From the NCBI GenBank assembly GCA_963920665.1, contig OY987265.1, forward strand, positions 5,895,001-5,959,000: a stretch of 64,000 bases of DNA, read 5' to 3'. Below the pieces are notes generated by a model. It saw nothing but the letters and a program-made list of their open reading frames with translations, did no database searches and was not told where the DNA came from. Below are positions 1 through 11,391 of the stretch, in pieces. Made by a program: the position numbers and the translations under genes. Origin of the DNA: Straminergon stramineum. Lineage: Eukaryota; Streptophyta; Bryopsida; Hypnales; Calliergonaceae. Positions within the stretch are counted from its first letter, which is position 1, and each line of letters begins with the position of its first letter.

Positions 1-931
1 TCGATGCAGTCGTCCACCGCGTATCCGTCTTTCGGGTTGACTGCTCCCCCGAACTTCCCACGGCAGAACTCATCCTTCCGGCTTGCCATTCCTAGCCCTC
101 CTACGTGGAAACTATAGGCTGTTCTCCACATGTCTTCCGTCCATAGATGTGGAACGGCTCGCGAAGTGTTGTCAAACTCATTGGATAGCTTGCCCAAGAG
201 TTCTTTGACTATGGACTCTTCTTTGAAACCCCAGGGTTTATCTACAAACCCTAGGCAACCCATGGAGTTCAAGTCTTCCATGAGTTGGGACTTGGCTGGT
301 TCAGTGGAGGGAACAACCGGAACTACCTTCCGAAGCTTTACCTCCGGTGGGGGTACACTGGAACTAGCCTGTCTGCCTCTAGTCCTCCTAAGCTGCGGCA
401 TAGACACGGATTGGTGTGCTCGAGACCCTTTCCAATACTCCCTCGCTATCTCTCCTAGCCGCACGCCTTGTTCTCGCTTTCGCTCCCCGATCTCAACCGG
501 TAATTAAAGCTCGAACGCTCAAAGACCACAAGTCTCGCAACGGACACTAGCACAAAAGACTGTCACAGGAAACTAATCAACAGGCACAAAGGCAAACATA
601 GAGCACAAACAACGTTGGGCAAACGCAAATGAGAAAGAGTTTGATCTAGGTAGCTCCTGTTCTTTTATAGCCGTTGGACTCTCTGCCACCTCATCCTGAC
701 TTACTCTAGATCCGGTTCGTCTAAGGTATCCACTCCATCCTCGTCCGGTCAGATATCCGCTCCTATCCGTTCACTCCCTGGATCCTGGATGGAGTAGATC
801 TTTCCACTATCTCATTTTCCGCTTCATATTCAGATTTAGATGGTTCCTTAGCTAATTCCAGATACCTATATGTATTTTGTGGTCAGCTTGACTAGGTAAA
901 CCAAAAAAATCGAAAATTGCACATTGTGACA
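1..931 (-). mobile_element. LTR-like 3.4-kb element, copy 1 (truncated by window edge)
   Basis: This is the 5' part of the same element family seen complete at 23563-26961, in reverse orientation. The minus-strand terminus is at 931 (TGTCACAATGTGCAATTTT read on the minus strand). Next come the shared leader, a TATA-type motif near 663-670, and the start of the gag-like reading frame, whose antisense covers about 1-410. The inserted end breaks a gene of the TCKKYV family immediately to the right (937-1352). The other end lies outside the window, so its target duplication cannot be tested. Confidence 0.85.
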
Positions 932-936
932 TCAAC

Positions 937-1352
937 ACATATTCAACATACACCATTCTCACAAGAAAGAAACAGAAATTGTCGTTTCAGTAAGTTGAGT
1001 CCTCCAAATACAAGTGCTTCCACACCTCACAACATCTAAGTATGAAGCCCTCGTCCTTCGAGTATGCAAGATTTACTTTGTTTTGCTTCAGATGTTCTTT
1101 GTGCCGACACAAGGGAAATAATTTGTTGATGTGGCACTAATCCACGTATTTGCAAACGGTTTTGTAACTCCAAGGCTCAAGTTCATTTCTCCAACCTTTA
1201 AATGCCTTAATCTTTGGATGGATCAAAATGGCCACACGCTTCTTGTGAATTTTACTGGACCGTTTCCAACCCTTGTCGCGGATGAGCTTCATCTCTTGTT
1301 GGGTAAGGCGTTTGATTGTGGCAGGCGTCAATGGTGGGGGCTCATTCTCCAT
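937..1352 (-). pseudogene. TCKKYV-family gene fragment, cut by LTR-like copy 1
   Basis: From an ATG at 1352 the minus strand encodes a basic N-terminus and then the family signature (SYKTVCKYVD, HINKLFP). A region aligning to the HFVHRSEEVW block follows, and it ends at MVYVEYVLM where the LTR-like element starts. Two in-frame stops interrupt it: TAG after KYVD, where the paralogue at 8299 has Trp, and TGA near 1000. Paralogues continue with a KVDW motif that is missing here because of the insertion. Its function is unknown. Family membership rests on alignment by eye with 8299-9858, 17907-21298 and 33789-34826. Confidence 0.6.
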
Positions 1353-1689
1353 AGTGCTCAATCTATATGATCAATTCTACTCGGATACTATGCCAAATAT
1401 ACCAAGCCTAAAACCATGGTTGTCCAAACTTAAATCTATTACCTCGTGGTAATTCACATTTACAAATACATCAACATGAACATTTACAATCACAATCAAG
1501 TTTCAAACAATTCGGTGTGATTTACAATCAATGGATGAAAGTGACATGAGGAGACATTGAATATCCTCCTCACAACACCCACCTCCCCTCTCAAGCCTGC
1601 AATTAGCCACTTCCAGGTGGATAAAAGACAAGGCGCAAAAGGGAAAAATGGGAGACTATAGATTTAGGGTCTAATTTTGTACCCGCAGT

Positions 1690-1995
1690 CACCTCAGGGT
1701 GAGCGCGGCTTTGGATGAGGCGCGTGCAGGTCCAAGGGGGGGGGGGGGGGGGGGCGCGTGCGGGTCGGGAAGGCAACCGCGGGTCCAAGACCAGCGCCAG
1801 CGACCACGGGTGATGGTGACTACGGGTCTGGGGGCGACTGTGGGTACGGTGGGGCGACAACGGGTCTAGTGCGACCGAGGGTGAGGGAAACCCACACTGG
1901 GGGCACATGCGGGTCTGGCGCAACCGCGATTGGGGGCGCGTGCGGGTCTGGGGCGACTGCGGGTCCCAAACCCCCGACCGCGACGGCACATACCT
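1690..1995 (-). repeat. CG-rich minisatellite, motif A, with 19-bp G run
   Basis: Degenerate copies of a roughly 14-16-bp unit around GGGCGACTGCGGGT lie on the plus strand, that is ACCCGCAGTCGCC on the minus strand. An uninterrupted run of 19 G sits at 1736-1754. The array ends about 340 bp upstream of the minus-strand start at 1352, in the same relative orientation as the other motif A arrays. Confidence 0.8.
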
Positions 1996-2246
1996 TCACT
2001 GAATAGTGAAATTAGATTGCCTTAACAATTAGATTGACTTACCCCCAAATGAACCATGCAAAGAATTCATATTCAAACCCAAATGCATGCAAGTAGGTGA
2101 TGTGTATGTACAATACTCAATATTTTGGGTCCAAACATGCACTTCACATTAAAAATAGTTTATACACTTGCATTGCTTTTCCAAAATGAGATGCACAAAA
2201 GGTGGCCAATGTTACTATTCCCACTAGAAAACTATTACATCAAATC

Positions 2247-3836
2247 CTATGAGAGGACAAAGTCCCGAAAGACGAATTTGGGTGGTTTCATGAACCATGG
2301 TTTACCCATGAGGAGGTCCACCACTTGTGCACATGTTGGTCTTTTGTTAACATTAGCATCAATTAGTTCACGTAACTTCATGGCAAAGTACCTTGATGAC
2401 TCATGATTTCTAAATAAGTCCTTGTCGTATTCAACCATGTGTTCTATGTTCATGCGTTGGGTCAACTTTCTAATGGAATAAGAGTCGAACTTCACCGAAT
2501 ATTTGTAGGTCGCTTTCATCACATCTAAACTCATATCTGAACCCTCTGGCCCAAACAAATAGAACAACTCTGGAGCTGCCTACCAACGGCCCATCCTCTC
2601 AGCATCAAGTTTTTCCTGTTTTTCATATCCAAAATGCGAGGGAGCTCCTTCTTGAATACGACTTGCAATTCCCCAATCACAAATCCCAATGTTGATCTCT
2701 TCGTCCAAGAAGGGGGGATAATGCAACAATATGTTCACAGGTGACAAGTCATTGTGCAGCACCCCAGCATTGTGCACGAGACTTGTCACATAAACCAGGG
2801 CCCACGCCAACTTCGCCTTGTGTCTTCGAAAGAGGCTAATTTCTTTTTGTTGTTGGCCTATAAGTTGCTTGACCAACTTGATTTCATGCCATTCCGCATG
2901 CGGCACCACCTTCTCATTCAAATGAAGCAACTCTTTGAAATTACCACCATTCCACCACAAAGTGTATGCTTCCATTGTTTGGTCATGGACACCTAGGAAT
3001 TTAATAATGGCCGGATGATTCAACGGGCATACCAAAGCCTCCACTGACCGTTCCACCCTCGCATTGCGTTTGTTCCTTTACTTTGACAATTTCCCTGCAA
3101 AATGTACATGCGCTGGGATCGTGGACATCCCTTCAATGTGTACCTTGCGCACCTTTGCATATCCTCCTTGACGGTCAAATCCAGTAAGTGGGACCACCTT
3201 GGCCTCTGAGTAGACCCACATGATATATGAACCACTATCTCTTGTAAATGCAGCCTTCAATGCATCCGTCTGCCACCCCATACCCCTAGCTTCAGACCTT
3301 GACAATCTTTTTGCTGCAATTTGCCACCAATCCATCTTCTCACAGAACTCCTGGGCCCTATCCGTTTCTCCAAATCCAAGCACTATAGGTCGCAACTCAA
3401 GCATCAACTTCTTGGTGTTGAATATACCAATTTGTAGGCAATTGCCAATCCACGTTTGCCATTGGTTGAAATACACTTCATCCACATTTGCATAGTCCGA
3501 AGATTCCTTGCATTTCCTTGTAATAAATTCCTCCAACTCATCCTTCAAGGATTGGATGCCTGCCTCTTTATTTCTCAAGTATTTCCTCTCCAAATATTGT
3601 ACACTTTTTTCCTCATACCATTGGAGACAAGCCTCATGCGCATAGGTCGTATATCGTGCTGGAGGATAGGTAGGGTCCTTATCGTGTGCTGTCTTAGACT
3701 TCTTTGTCTTGGATGGTCTGGCACCCCCAATTACCTCCTTGGTAGTTATATCTACAACAAATGCTGTAGGATTATCAAGGTCCTTGTCCCAAGCCGATAT
3801 CCGACCCGTCCTACTTCCTTCCTTTGAAGTAGACAT
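2247..3836 (-). pseudogene. Divergent protein-kinase-like gene 1 (two in-frame stops)
   Basis: One minus-strand frame runs from ATG 3836 to 2247 with only two internal stops: TAA at 3078-3080 and TAG at 2580-2582. Kinase landmarks appear in order: a glycine-rich loop (GGYAKVRKV), a VAIK-type lysine (FAGKLSK), HPAIIKFLGVH, a hinge-like segment, the catalytic loop LHNDLSPVN near 2740, the metal-binding motif CDWG near 2675, and an APE segment (AAPELF) just after the second stop. The usual HRD and DFG are therefore HND and DWG. The N-terminal 200 residues are unrecognised. A second member of the family lies at 36476-37951. The gene is intronless. A motif A minisatellite begins about 140 bp upstream. 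Active kinase function cannot be claimed because of the stops and altered motifs. Confidence 0.75.
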
Positions 3837-3974
3837 GGTCCTCTTTTGAAAAACGAAGCATTCTTGACTTGAACTTGGAGAGAAAAATGGGCGAAAACTT
3901 CCCCTTCTGAAATCACCTTGGCCCACGAGCACGCATTCAGCCACTTCAAGGTGGATGAAAGCCAATGCGCAAGA

Positions 3975-4215
3975 CCAAGAATGGCAACTACGGGTTTGGG
4001 CGACCGCTTAAGTACCCAAGGTTGCCTTGGGGCACGTGCGGGTCTGGCGCATGCAAAACAGGCGACCGCGAGTATGGGGCGACCGCGGGTATGGAGGCGA
4101 CCGTAGGAGGGGCACCTGCGGTTTGGGGTGATCGCGGGAGGGGGCGACTGCAGGTTCCAGAGGTCCTTGCGGATGGAGGCGACCGTTCGTGTGGGGGCGA
4201 CCGTTGGTCCTAGGC
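3975..4215 (-). repeat. CG-rich minisatellite, motif A
   Basis: Repeated variants of GGGCGACCGCGGGT are spaced 12-25 bp apart, directly upstream of the minus-strand kinase-like gene. Orientation relative to the gene matches the arrays at 1690, 7718 and 10738. Confidence 0.8.
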
Positions 4216-5273
4216 GATCACGTGTCCAAAAAGGATGGACCATCCTAAATAATAGCTAAAAGAAACCTTCATATGGGGTAGAAACATTGGCATTACAACT
4301 TCCCACTTCTATTTCGCTTGCTTTCAAATAAAATCATAAGACCACTATGATATGGTCTAGAATGTGGAATTAGATTTTGACTTGTTTCTTTATGGTTCCA
4401 AATATATGTCTACAATGTTCACAAAGAAAAAAAAGGAATGGGCCAAAATGGAAAAAGGGAATCAGAAATATAAAAGTACGGGACATGATTGACTTCTATT
4501 CAAACAAAAAGGGAGAACTTGAAATACTTACATCCTACCTTTGCATAATAATATTATAGAGGTTACTTTAGAAGTGTCCAAAGTCTTTTTCTAATTTCTT
4601 CAAGTTTGCTCTACAGTGAACATGAATTTGGCTTTTTTACACAACCCTAAACCCTTTTGGGGTGGAAGAGGTCATAAATGCAAACATACATGTTGCAGAG
4701 CACATTGAAATGAACAATAAATGAAGCATATGCACATCAAGTCAAAAGATTGTTATCCTTGATGAAGACATTGTTCGAACCATCAAGGGTGTTTGAATGC
4801 TATCATTTCTTTTTTTTGTAGGCGAATCCTTTAAAATTGGTCACCCACAAGATACAAGAAATTTCCAAATGGACAAGTGGGACACCTTCGAAATCATCCT
4901 TCTTAGACGTTGTAAATTGTTAAGTTACAAATTATAGATGCGGTCTTCGGAAGTAAACTTTCCAAGGAGGACCACCCCTTCTTACACTACAAAATTTACA
5001 AGATGATGAGATGCTCTTCTATCCTATATAGAGAGTTTCTATCATTTATGGACTCAAAATTAGCCACCCCATCGTTGAAAGATGAAGAACCATCACATGC
5101 AAATCCTTATACAATGTACAATTTCTTTGGCTAAATATTCTATGGAGGACATTCAATATGTTCTTGTAAAAGCTATCCAAGGTTTACTTCAAATTTTGTA
5201 TACAAAAAATAATCTCTCTCCAAAGAGACAAAACGTCAAGTTTGGTCACTCCGACAGGTGAGCAAGAAACATC
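4216..5273. other. AT-rich spacer, no gene seen
   Basis: The stretch is AT-rich with short A and T runs and one telomere-like CCCTAAACCC near 4645. I see no reading frame longer than about 60 codons with family resemblance. Confidence 0.6.
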
Positions 5274-5444
5274 ATTTGATTCCCAAGATTTCGGAGATGT
5301 ACTATGAGGGTTGAGACGGTCAGTATTGAATTTAGAACGGAGATGTATGAGGTGCAAGGTTGCACCACATACATTTCCGTCCGAAATTAAATACTGATTT
5401 CTTATAACTCTCATGGACCATCCCCTAGACCTTGAGAATCAAAG
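5274..5444. repeat. Foldback element (imperfect inverted repeat)
   Basis: Two arms of about 83 bp meet at a two-base centre (5358-5359). The innermost seven bases, GGTGCAA and TTGCACC, pair perfectly. Further out the arms differ mostly by transitions. The right arm ends where LTR-like copy 2 begins. It could be a MITE or a local inverted duplication. Confidence 0.6.
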
Positions 5445-5447
5445 CAG

Positions 5448-6111
5448 TTTAAATCTTCCATGAGTTGGGACTTGGCTGGTTCGGTGGAGGAAACAAACGG
5501 AACTACCTTCCGGAGCTTTACCTCCGGTGGGGGTACATTGGAACTGGCCTGTCCGCCTCTAGTCCTTCTAAGCTGCGGCATGGACACAGATTGGTGTGCT
5601 CAGGACCCTTTCTGATACTCCCTCGCTATCTCTCCTAGCCGCAAGTCTCGTTCTCGCTTTCGCTCCCCGATCTCAACCGGTAATTAAAGCTCGAACGCTC
5701 AAAGACCACAAGTCTCGCAACGGACACTAGCACAAAAGACTGTCACGGGAAACTAATCGACAGGCACAGAGGCAAACATAGAGCACAGACAGCGCTGGGC
5801 AAACGAAAATGAGAAAAAGTTTGATCTAGGTAGCTCCTGTTCTTTTATAGCCGTTGGACTCTCTGCCACCTCATCCTGACTCATTCCGGATCCAATTCGT
5901 CTAAGGTATCCGGTCCATCCCTGTCCGGTCAGACATCTACTCCTATCCGTCCACTCCTTGGAAACTGGATTGAGTAGATCTTTCCACTATCTCATTTTCC
6001 ACTTCATATTCAGATTTAGATGGTTCCTTAGCTAATTCCGGATACCTATATGTATTTTGCAGTTAGCTTGACTAGGTAAACCAAAAAAATCAAAAATTGC
6101 ACGTTGTGACA
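5448..6111 (-). mobile_element. LTR-like element, copy 2 (5' fragment)
   Basis: Only the leader and the first codons of the gag-like frame remain, in reverse orientation. The terminus (TGTCACAACGTGCAATTTT on the minus strand) is at 6111. The sequence parallels 1-931 closely, including the TATA-type motif near 5840. The inner end is abrupt at the foldback boundary, so the rest was deleted or never inserted. Confidence 0.85.
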
Positions 6112-6120
6112 CCGCAGTTG

Positions 6121-6300
6121 CACCCCATTCCACCAAATTGGGCTCAACAACAACAAGCCAGAAATCCAACCCCCACCCGTACTCACCTAGTACCCGCAAT
6201 CGCCCCATTCCACCGAATTGGGCTCAACAATAGCAAGCCAGAAGACCAAGCGCCCACCGTGGTCGCCCAGGACCTGAACTCGCCCCCCACCAGCAATCGC
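6121..6300 (+). repeat. 80-bp tandem duplication with motif A remnants
   Basis: CACCCCATTC at 6121 recurs as CGCCCCATTC at 6201, and both are followed by near-identical sequence ending in CAAGCCAG. Short ACCCGCAATCGCC-type units lie between and after the two copies. Confidence 0.75.
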
Positions 6301-6499
6301 CTCTATCTTAAAGTCACACCAATCCAGAAACCACCGTAGTAGAAGATGTGAGCCATCTCCAACACTAATGAAGTCAGACTTAATTGCGTGCTTCATTGAC
6401 TACAACTGACCTATCCTTCAATATTGTTAGCTAGTTAATACTACAAAATCAATCTATAAATATAGAATTATAGTAAGACTAATTAGATAAATTGAAGAG

Positions 6500-6562
6500 G
6501 GTTTTCCAAACCCTAAACCCTAACCCTATACCCTAAATCCTATACCCTAAACCCTATAGAAA
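6500..6562 (+). repeat. Interstitial telomere-like CCCTAAA repeats
   Basis: Several consecutive CCCTAAA or CCCTATA heptamers occur, a degenerate plant-type telomeric array. Nothing suggests a chromosome end, since repeats continue on both sides. The rest of 6331-6854 is AT-rich with no visible gene. Confidence 0.7.
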
Positions 6563-6854
6563 AACCATGGACCTTCTCCATGTATGCCACCCCAAAAGTA
6601 ATGTACTTCTATTTCTTAGGGTGGATAAAATGATAAACATATGTGATTTGCTTTTCATTATATGTCACAAAAAAGTTTGAACTCCTAAACCTTGCACTTG
6701 TAAGATATAAACCATTGAATGTGTCATTTCCGAACTTTTTAATCTTCAATAAATTCAATATTCATTCACCCCTTCAAATGTGTTTTAAATCCCCTTGATG
6801 TATCAAGAGGAGGCCCCTATTGAAATTCCTATGTTTGAAGATGGAAAATGAAAT

Positions 6855-7530
6855 GACGAGGAGAAGGGCTTCCCCAAGTCTCCATTTTTAAAAACCACTT
6901 CCTATGTAGATCAAAAGATTTTTTCTTCATGCATCTCATGGTGTTAATATTTTTTTTGTACATCGTTTCCCCCCAAAGGGAATGTCTCCTCCAAATGTAC
7001 TCCCTCTAAAAATTAAAATAGGAAATGGTCATGTTGAATTTTACATGAGCACGAAGAAAAAAAATTGTGAAGGAGAAGAGCTTCCCCAAGCCTCCATTTT
7101 TAATAACCACTTCTTATGGAGATCAAAAGATTTTTTCTTCATGCATCTCACGGTGTTAGTATTTTTTTTGTACATCGTTTCCCCCCAAAGGGAATGTCTC
7201 CTCCAAATGTACTCCCTCTAAAAATTAAAATAGGAAATGGTCATGTTGAATTTTACATGAGCATGCGGAAAAAGAAAATGTCAAGGAGAAGAGCTTCCCC
7301 AAGTCTCCATTTTTTAAAACCACTTTTGATGTAGATAAAAAGATTTCTCTTCATGCATCCCACAATTTCAGTATTTTATTTGTACATCGTTTCCCCCCAC
7401 AAGGAAAGGTCTCTTTTTAATGTACTCCCTCCAAAAATTAATGTAGGAAATGGTTACGTTGAATTTTACATGACCACATGGATGGATGAAGAAGAAATAA
7501 AATGTTAGGAAGAAGGGCTTTTCCAAATCT
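6855..7530 (+). repeat. 212-bp tandem repeat, three units plus a partial one
   Basis: The anchor GAGAAGGGCTTCCCCAAG at 6861 recurs at 7073 and 7286 (period 212-213 bp) and in decayed form near 7510. Each unit carries a CATCGTTTCCCCCCA segment and a CTCCCTC(T/C)AAAAATTAA segment. Short reading frames inside repeat with the unit and look non-coding. Confidence 0.85.
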
Positions 7531-7717
7531 CCACTTTGTCAACCAATTCTCTTTCTTTATTACTTAATTAACTTTTGATCACTTAGTATTGAATGCCTCT
7601 GTCTTAGGATTTTCTGGAGTTAATCCTCAAAAAAGGGGGGAGCGGTACTTGAAAAGTTTGAACACCTTCCCTCCAATTTGTTAGGGCAAAAACTCAAACT
7701 CATGTTTTTTGGTGTTC

Positions 7718-8055
7718 CTGACCCGAGGTCGCCCTTGACCTACGGTCACCCCTGACCCGAGGTCGCCCCATATGCAGCCGCTCCCATCGTCATGAACTGG
7801 GGAAGACCTTTTGGAATCTGAGACCCGCAGTCGCCCCATTACCCACGGTCGCCCTATATGCAACCGCCCCCTGTACCCGCGGTCGCCCCATTACCCGAGG
7901 TCGCCTAGGAAAAGACCTGTGGTCACCCTATATGCAACCGCCCCCCTATACCCACGGTCACCCTGCACCCGAGGTCTCCTTCCTGAAACTCTAATTTTTC
8001 CTGAATGGCAGTTTCTAAACAGTGGGACCCAGACCCGCGGTCGCCCAAGACCCGA
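7718..8055 (+). repeat. CG-rich minisatellite, motif A
   Basis: Many units of the type GACCCGCGGTCGCCC lie on the plus strand, 250-580 bp upstream of the plus-strand gene at 8299. Confidence 0.85.
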
Positions 8056-8298
8056 CGCGCCTTCTTCCCACACACGTCCTACGCGACTTCGGGTATTTAA
8101 GGGGATACTGGATTCCCAAGGCGTCACTTCTTTCGTCGCACTGCGCCTTTCATCCGCCTTGAAGCATCTGAGTGCTGGTTCGTGGGTTGGGAGTTTGGGC
8201 ATCTACACGTGTTGTGGCTTCCACGTTTACGAATTCATTTCTTCGGTTATATTATCAACAAAAGTCTAGTTTTCTTTACGCTAGAGTGACACGACAAG

Positions 8299-9858
8299 AT
8301 GACGAAGAAGAAAGGAGATCGCCATAGCAGGCAACGACGCGCCCTTCTTGACCCAGCGGCTAAGGCATATCGGGGATGGCGTCATGTAAATTCTGATTGG
8401 ACATTGACGACTTGCAAGTTATTTGTGGATTGGTGCCATATCGACAAGCTATTCCCTTACTATCGATACATTCACCATGTGAAGCAAAACCAAGCAAATC
8501 TTCATTACTGCAAGGATGATGCATTTGTCTAGAGATGTATTGAAGTGTACTGAGCATTATACGGAAAGCGCAAAATTCCACGGAGCGAAGTCTCAATGGG
8601 CATATGCCAAATGGTATATGCAGAGTTACAATTGGGGAAAACGATAGATTGGATGACCTTCAAGACATCCAAGAATATCACACTTCCAACTACAAAAGAC
8701 ATTCCAAGAGCGGGTCCTTCAAATAATCCTCGGGATGGGCTAGGGCCCAAAAAGAACATTATAGAAGGAGTGGCAGATGAGGATTATGTTTGGTCAACGT
8801 CAACTGGAGAATCGGACTCCGATGAAGAGCCATTGCCTGAACCTAGGGACAGGATGGAAGATACATCAATGGAAGAAAACTTAGCATTGGTGGTATCCGA
8901 AGAAGGCAACATGCAACGGACCACACCAACGGATGGAGAACCTTTTATGTCTATGGAACTGATAGGGGTCCGTCGTCCCGAAGATGACGAAGTGTTCCAT
9001 TACGTGCAAGCTCACTTGCAAGAAATTAATGAAGATAGGTTGGATGGGGAGAGTGAAGATGAAGAAGAGATTCCTTTGACCTTGATGAATTTGCCTTCCA
9101 TGGAAGGATTGCGTGAAATGGAACAAGAACATCAAGGTGTACTTGGAGAAAACAATAAACGGCGGACGAAAGAATCCTATAAAGTGGAGTTGGAGATGCT
9201 TTTAAAGGATCTTGAAGAGAAAGAAAGGGAGTGTGAGATCATTGAGAAGCAAAGCTCACAAGAGATTTAGGTTGAGGATGTGGGCACCCTCAAAGAACTA
9301 ATTCAAGCGGGACAAACTCGTTTGGCAGCCCAACAAAGAGAAATGAAACAACTGGAACAATTTTACCTCAAGTTCAATAAGGGAGAAGATGGAGGTTCCA
9401 GTTCAAATGTCAATCCTGTTATGGATGAATGACTTCAAACAAGAATGGGAAAATGTAGGATGGAAGAAAACAACCTTGCCATTGAAAAAGGAAGTGTGGA
9501 AAAGGCAAGATCGACATTGAACCGCTTGAAGGAGATGAAGGATGTAGATCCTATTGACCGGTCGTTGCAATCGGATTCCTTGTCTGTGGATGTTGAAGAT
9601 TTGTCATCCACTACGGAAATAGAGAAGTTGAAGATGAAGTTAGCTTTTGTGAAAAGATTGGAACAGAAGTTGGAGGAAAAGATGTCGTGGCCGAAGGCAC
9701 ACATCAGGTTCATGTCATTGTTCAAGAAGTGGTGGATCCAAAATAAGATGTGGAACCATGACCTGACTCTTTTGAAGAGGGAAGAGAGAGTGGCAAGAGC
9801 CCAAATAGAATTGGAAAAGAAGAAAAGGGAGGAACAAGGGGAAATGGATGGAGTATAA
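8299..9858 (+). pseudogene. TCKKYV-family gene with coiled-coil C-terminus (four in-frame stops)
   Basis: The ATG at 8299 opens a frame that stays in register to TAA 9856-9858. It is interrupted only by TAG 8530, TGA 8551, TAG 9268 and TGA 9430. The N-terminus has TTCKLFVDWCHIDKLFP, then a block aligned to HRSEEVWRALFG in the gene at 21298 (two of the stops fall here), then MVYAELQLGKTIDW. An acidic linker and a long charged, probably coiled-coil C-terminus follow (EELERKER-type heptads about 9140-9430 and 9450-9850). The gene is intronless. I do not recognise a known family. The domain layout suggests a structural or adaptor-like protein, but this is inference. Confidence 0.65.
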
Positions 9859-10737
9859 ATTAGGTGGCTCTTGTTTCTTTTATGACTATGTACTTCTTCC
9901 AAGATATATGAAGAAAAAGGCTTTGTCCTTATTTTTGTTGAAATACAAGAATGTTTATTTTTATTTTTTGTGTATGAAAGTGTGATTGCATTTGGATCCA
10001 AACATTTGAATTTTTGACAAATTTTGATGATTTCAAGTTATGTGGATGTTAATTTCTTGTTAAATTTGTGTAGTGTTTTAAAAAAGAAAAGAATTCTAGT
10101 AACTTTGAGTCTACACAAAGAACCCTCAATAAATTTAAGCTGCATCATCCATGAGAGTTTCAATATAAGTTTATATGGTTGCATTTTTCTGTATTTTAAC
10201 ATATGGTTTGAACATATTGTAAATGACAACATTCCCATGCCCTTCACCTCGTGAATGTATGGATTCTTCTTGAGATTTATAATTTGGGAAAAATCATCCT
10301 AAAAAGTTACTCAAAAGAATACTTTTGGAATTGATAGAGAAATGGAAGTTATACATTTTGAGTTGTGGATTCCATGTATATGGTTTGATCAACCAATGTT
10401 GTCCCCCATTTTTCTTTTTAATTTGAAAGAGAAAGTTCTTAATTTTTTCTACATTTGAGTACAAGCTAATTCTATTTATTTTTTATTAAGTTTGTTGGAA
10501 TGGATTTGAAATGAGTTTCCCTTCATGTAGTTGTTTAAAAAAAAAATTGCATTCTTTAAGTCTATGACCATACTCCCGAAGATCTTTTTTTGAAGTATCT
10601 ATAAATACCACGTCAAACCCTTGGATAGCGTTTAGGGTTTAATAAAATCTCTATCTAAACTAGGATGACTTTCATCTAGAAACTCAGCGATGGAACGCTA
10701 ATGGGATAACAAAAATGGCCTTGGGTCCTAAAGCGTA
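9859..10737. other. AT-rich 3' flank, no gene seen
   Basis: The sequence is strongly AT-rich with several T and A runs. I found no coding signal beyond short chance frames. A GTTTAGGGTTTAATAAA stretch lies near 10629. Confidence 0.55.
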
Positions 10738-11105
10738 AGCGCAGTCGCCCTTCAAGTATCCAAAGTCGCCTCTTAAGACCCGCGGTCGCCCCCTTCTACC
10801 CGCAGTCGCCTATCGTAGACCTGTAGTCGCCCCCCCTAGACCCGCAATCGCCCCTCCCTTGACCCGTAGTCGCCCCCCTCAGACCCGCAGTCGCCTCTTT
10901 CTACCCGTAGTTGCCTCTTTCTACCCGCAGTTGCCCCCCCTTCCACCTGCACTCGCCCCTCTTACCCGCAGTCACCTCTTTTTCGACCCGAAGTCGCCCC
11001 CTTTGGACCCGCAGTCGCCCTTTGATCTGCATGCGCGCTCCTAGTGCAAACTGTCGACCCGCAGTCGCCCACGGGGCGAGTGTGCCTGTTACGAGGTCGC
11101 CCATT
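10738..11105 (+). repeat. CG-rich minisatellite, motif A
   Basis: A dense array of units such as GACCCGCAGTCGCCCC with C runs between them. It ends about 290 bp upstream of the hAT transposase start at 11392 and has the same orientation as the gene. Confidence 0.85.
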
Positions 11106-11391
11106 TCCTGCACCCATTCTGCCTCTCAGGGGGCAACTTGCGGTGCTAGCAGGATGGCAGTATAAAGCTGAAGGCCTAGACTGTGGTTTTTACCTTGCTT
11201 CAGGGATGAACTCTTGCCTTGAATCTTCGAAAGAGGCTTCTTGCGGATGTTTGGGTCTTTGGAGGGCAATGACTTGGTTTGTGTGGTTTAAAAGACCGTT
11301 CAAAGCAAGTGGCTTTGCCATTCTTTTTTCTAAATCAAGGCTTTGATTCATAGGGTAGTATGGTTTGAAGAACTCATAGGCGAGGAACAAT

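Noticed and set aside
1758..2006. Gly/Thr-rich protein from the motif A array
   Set aside because: It is the translation of the minisatellite and G run, not a gene.
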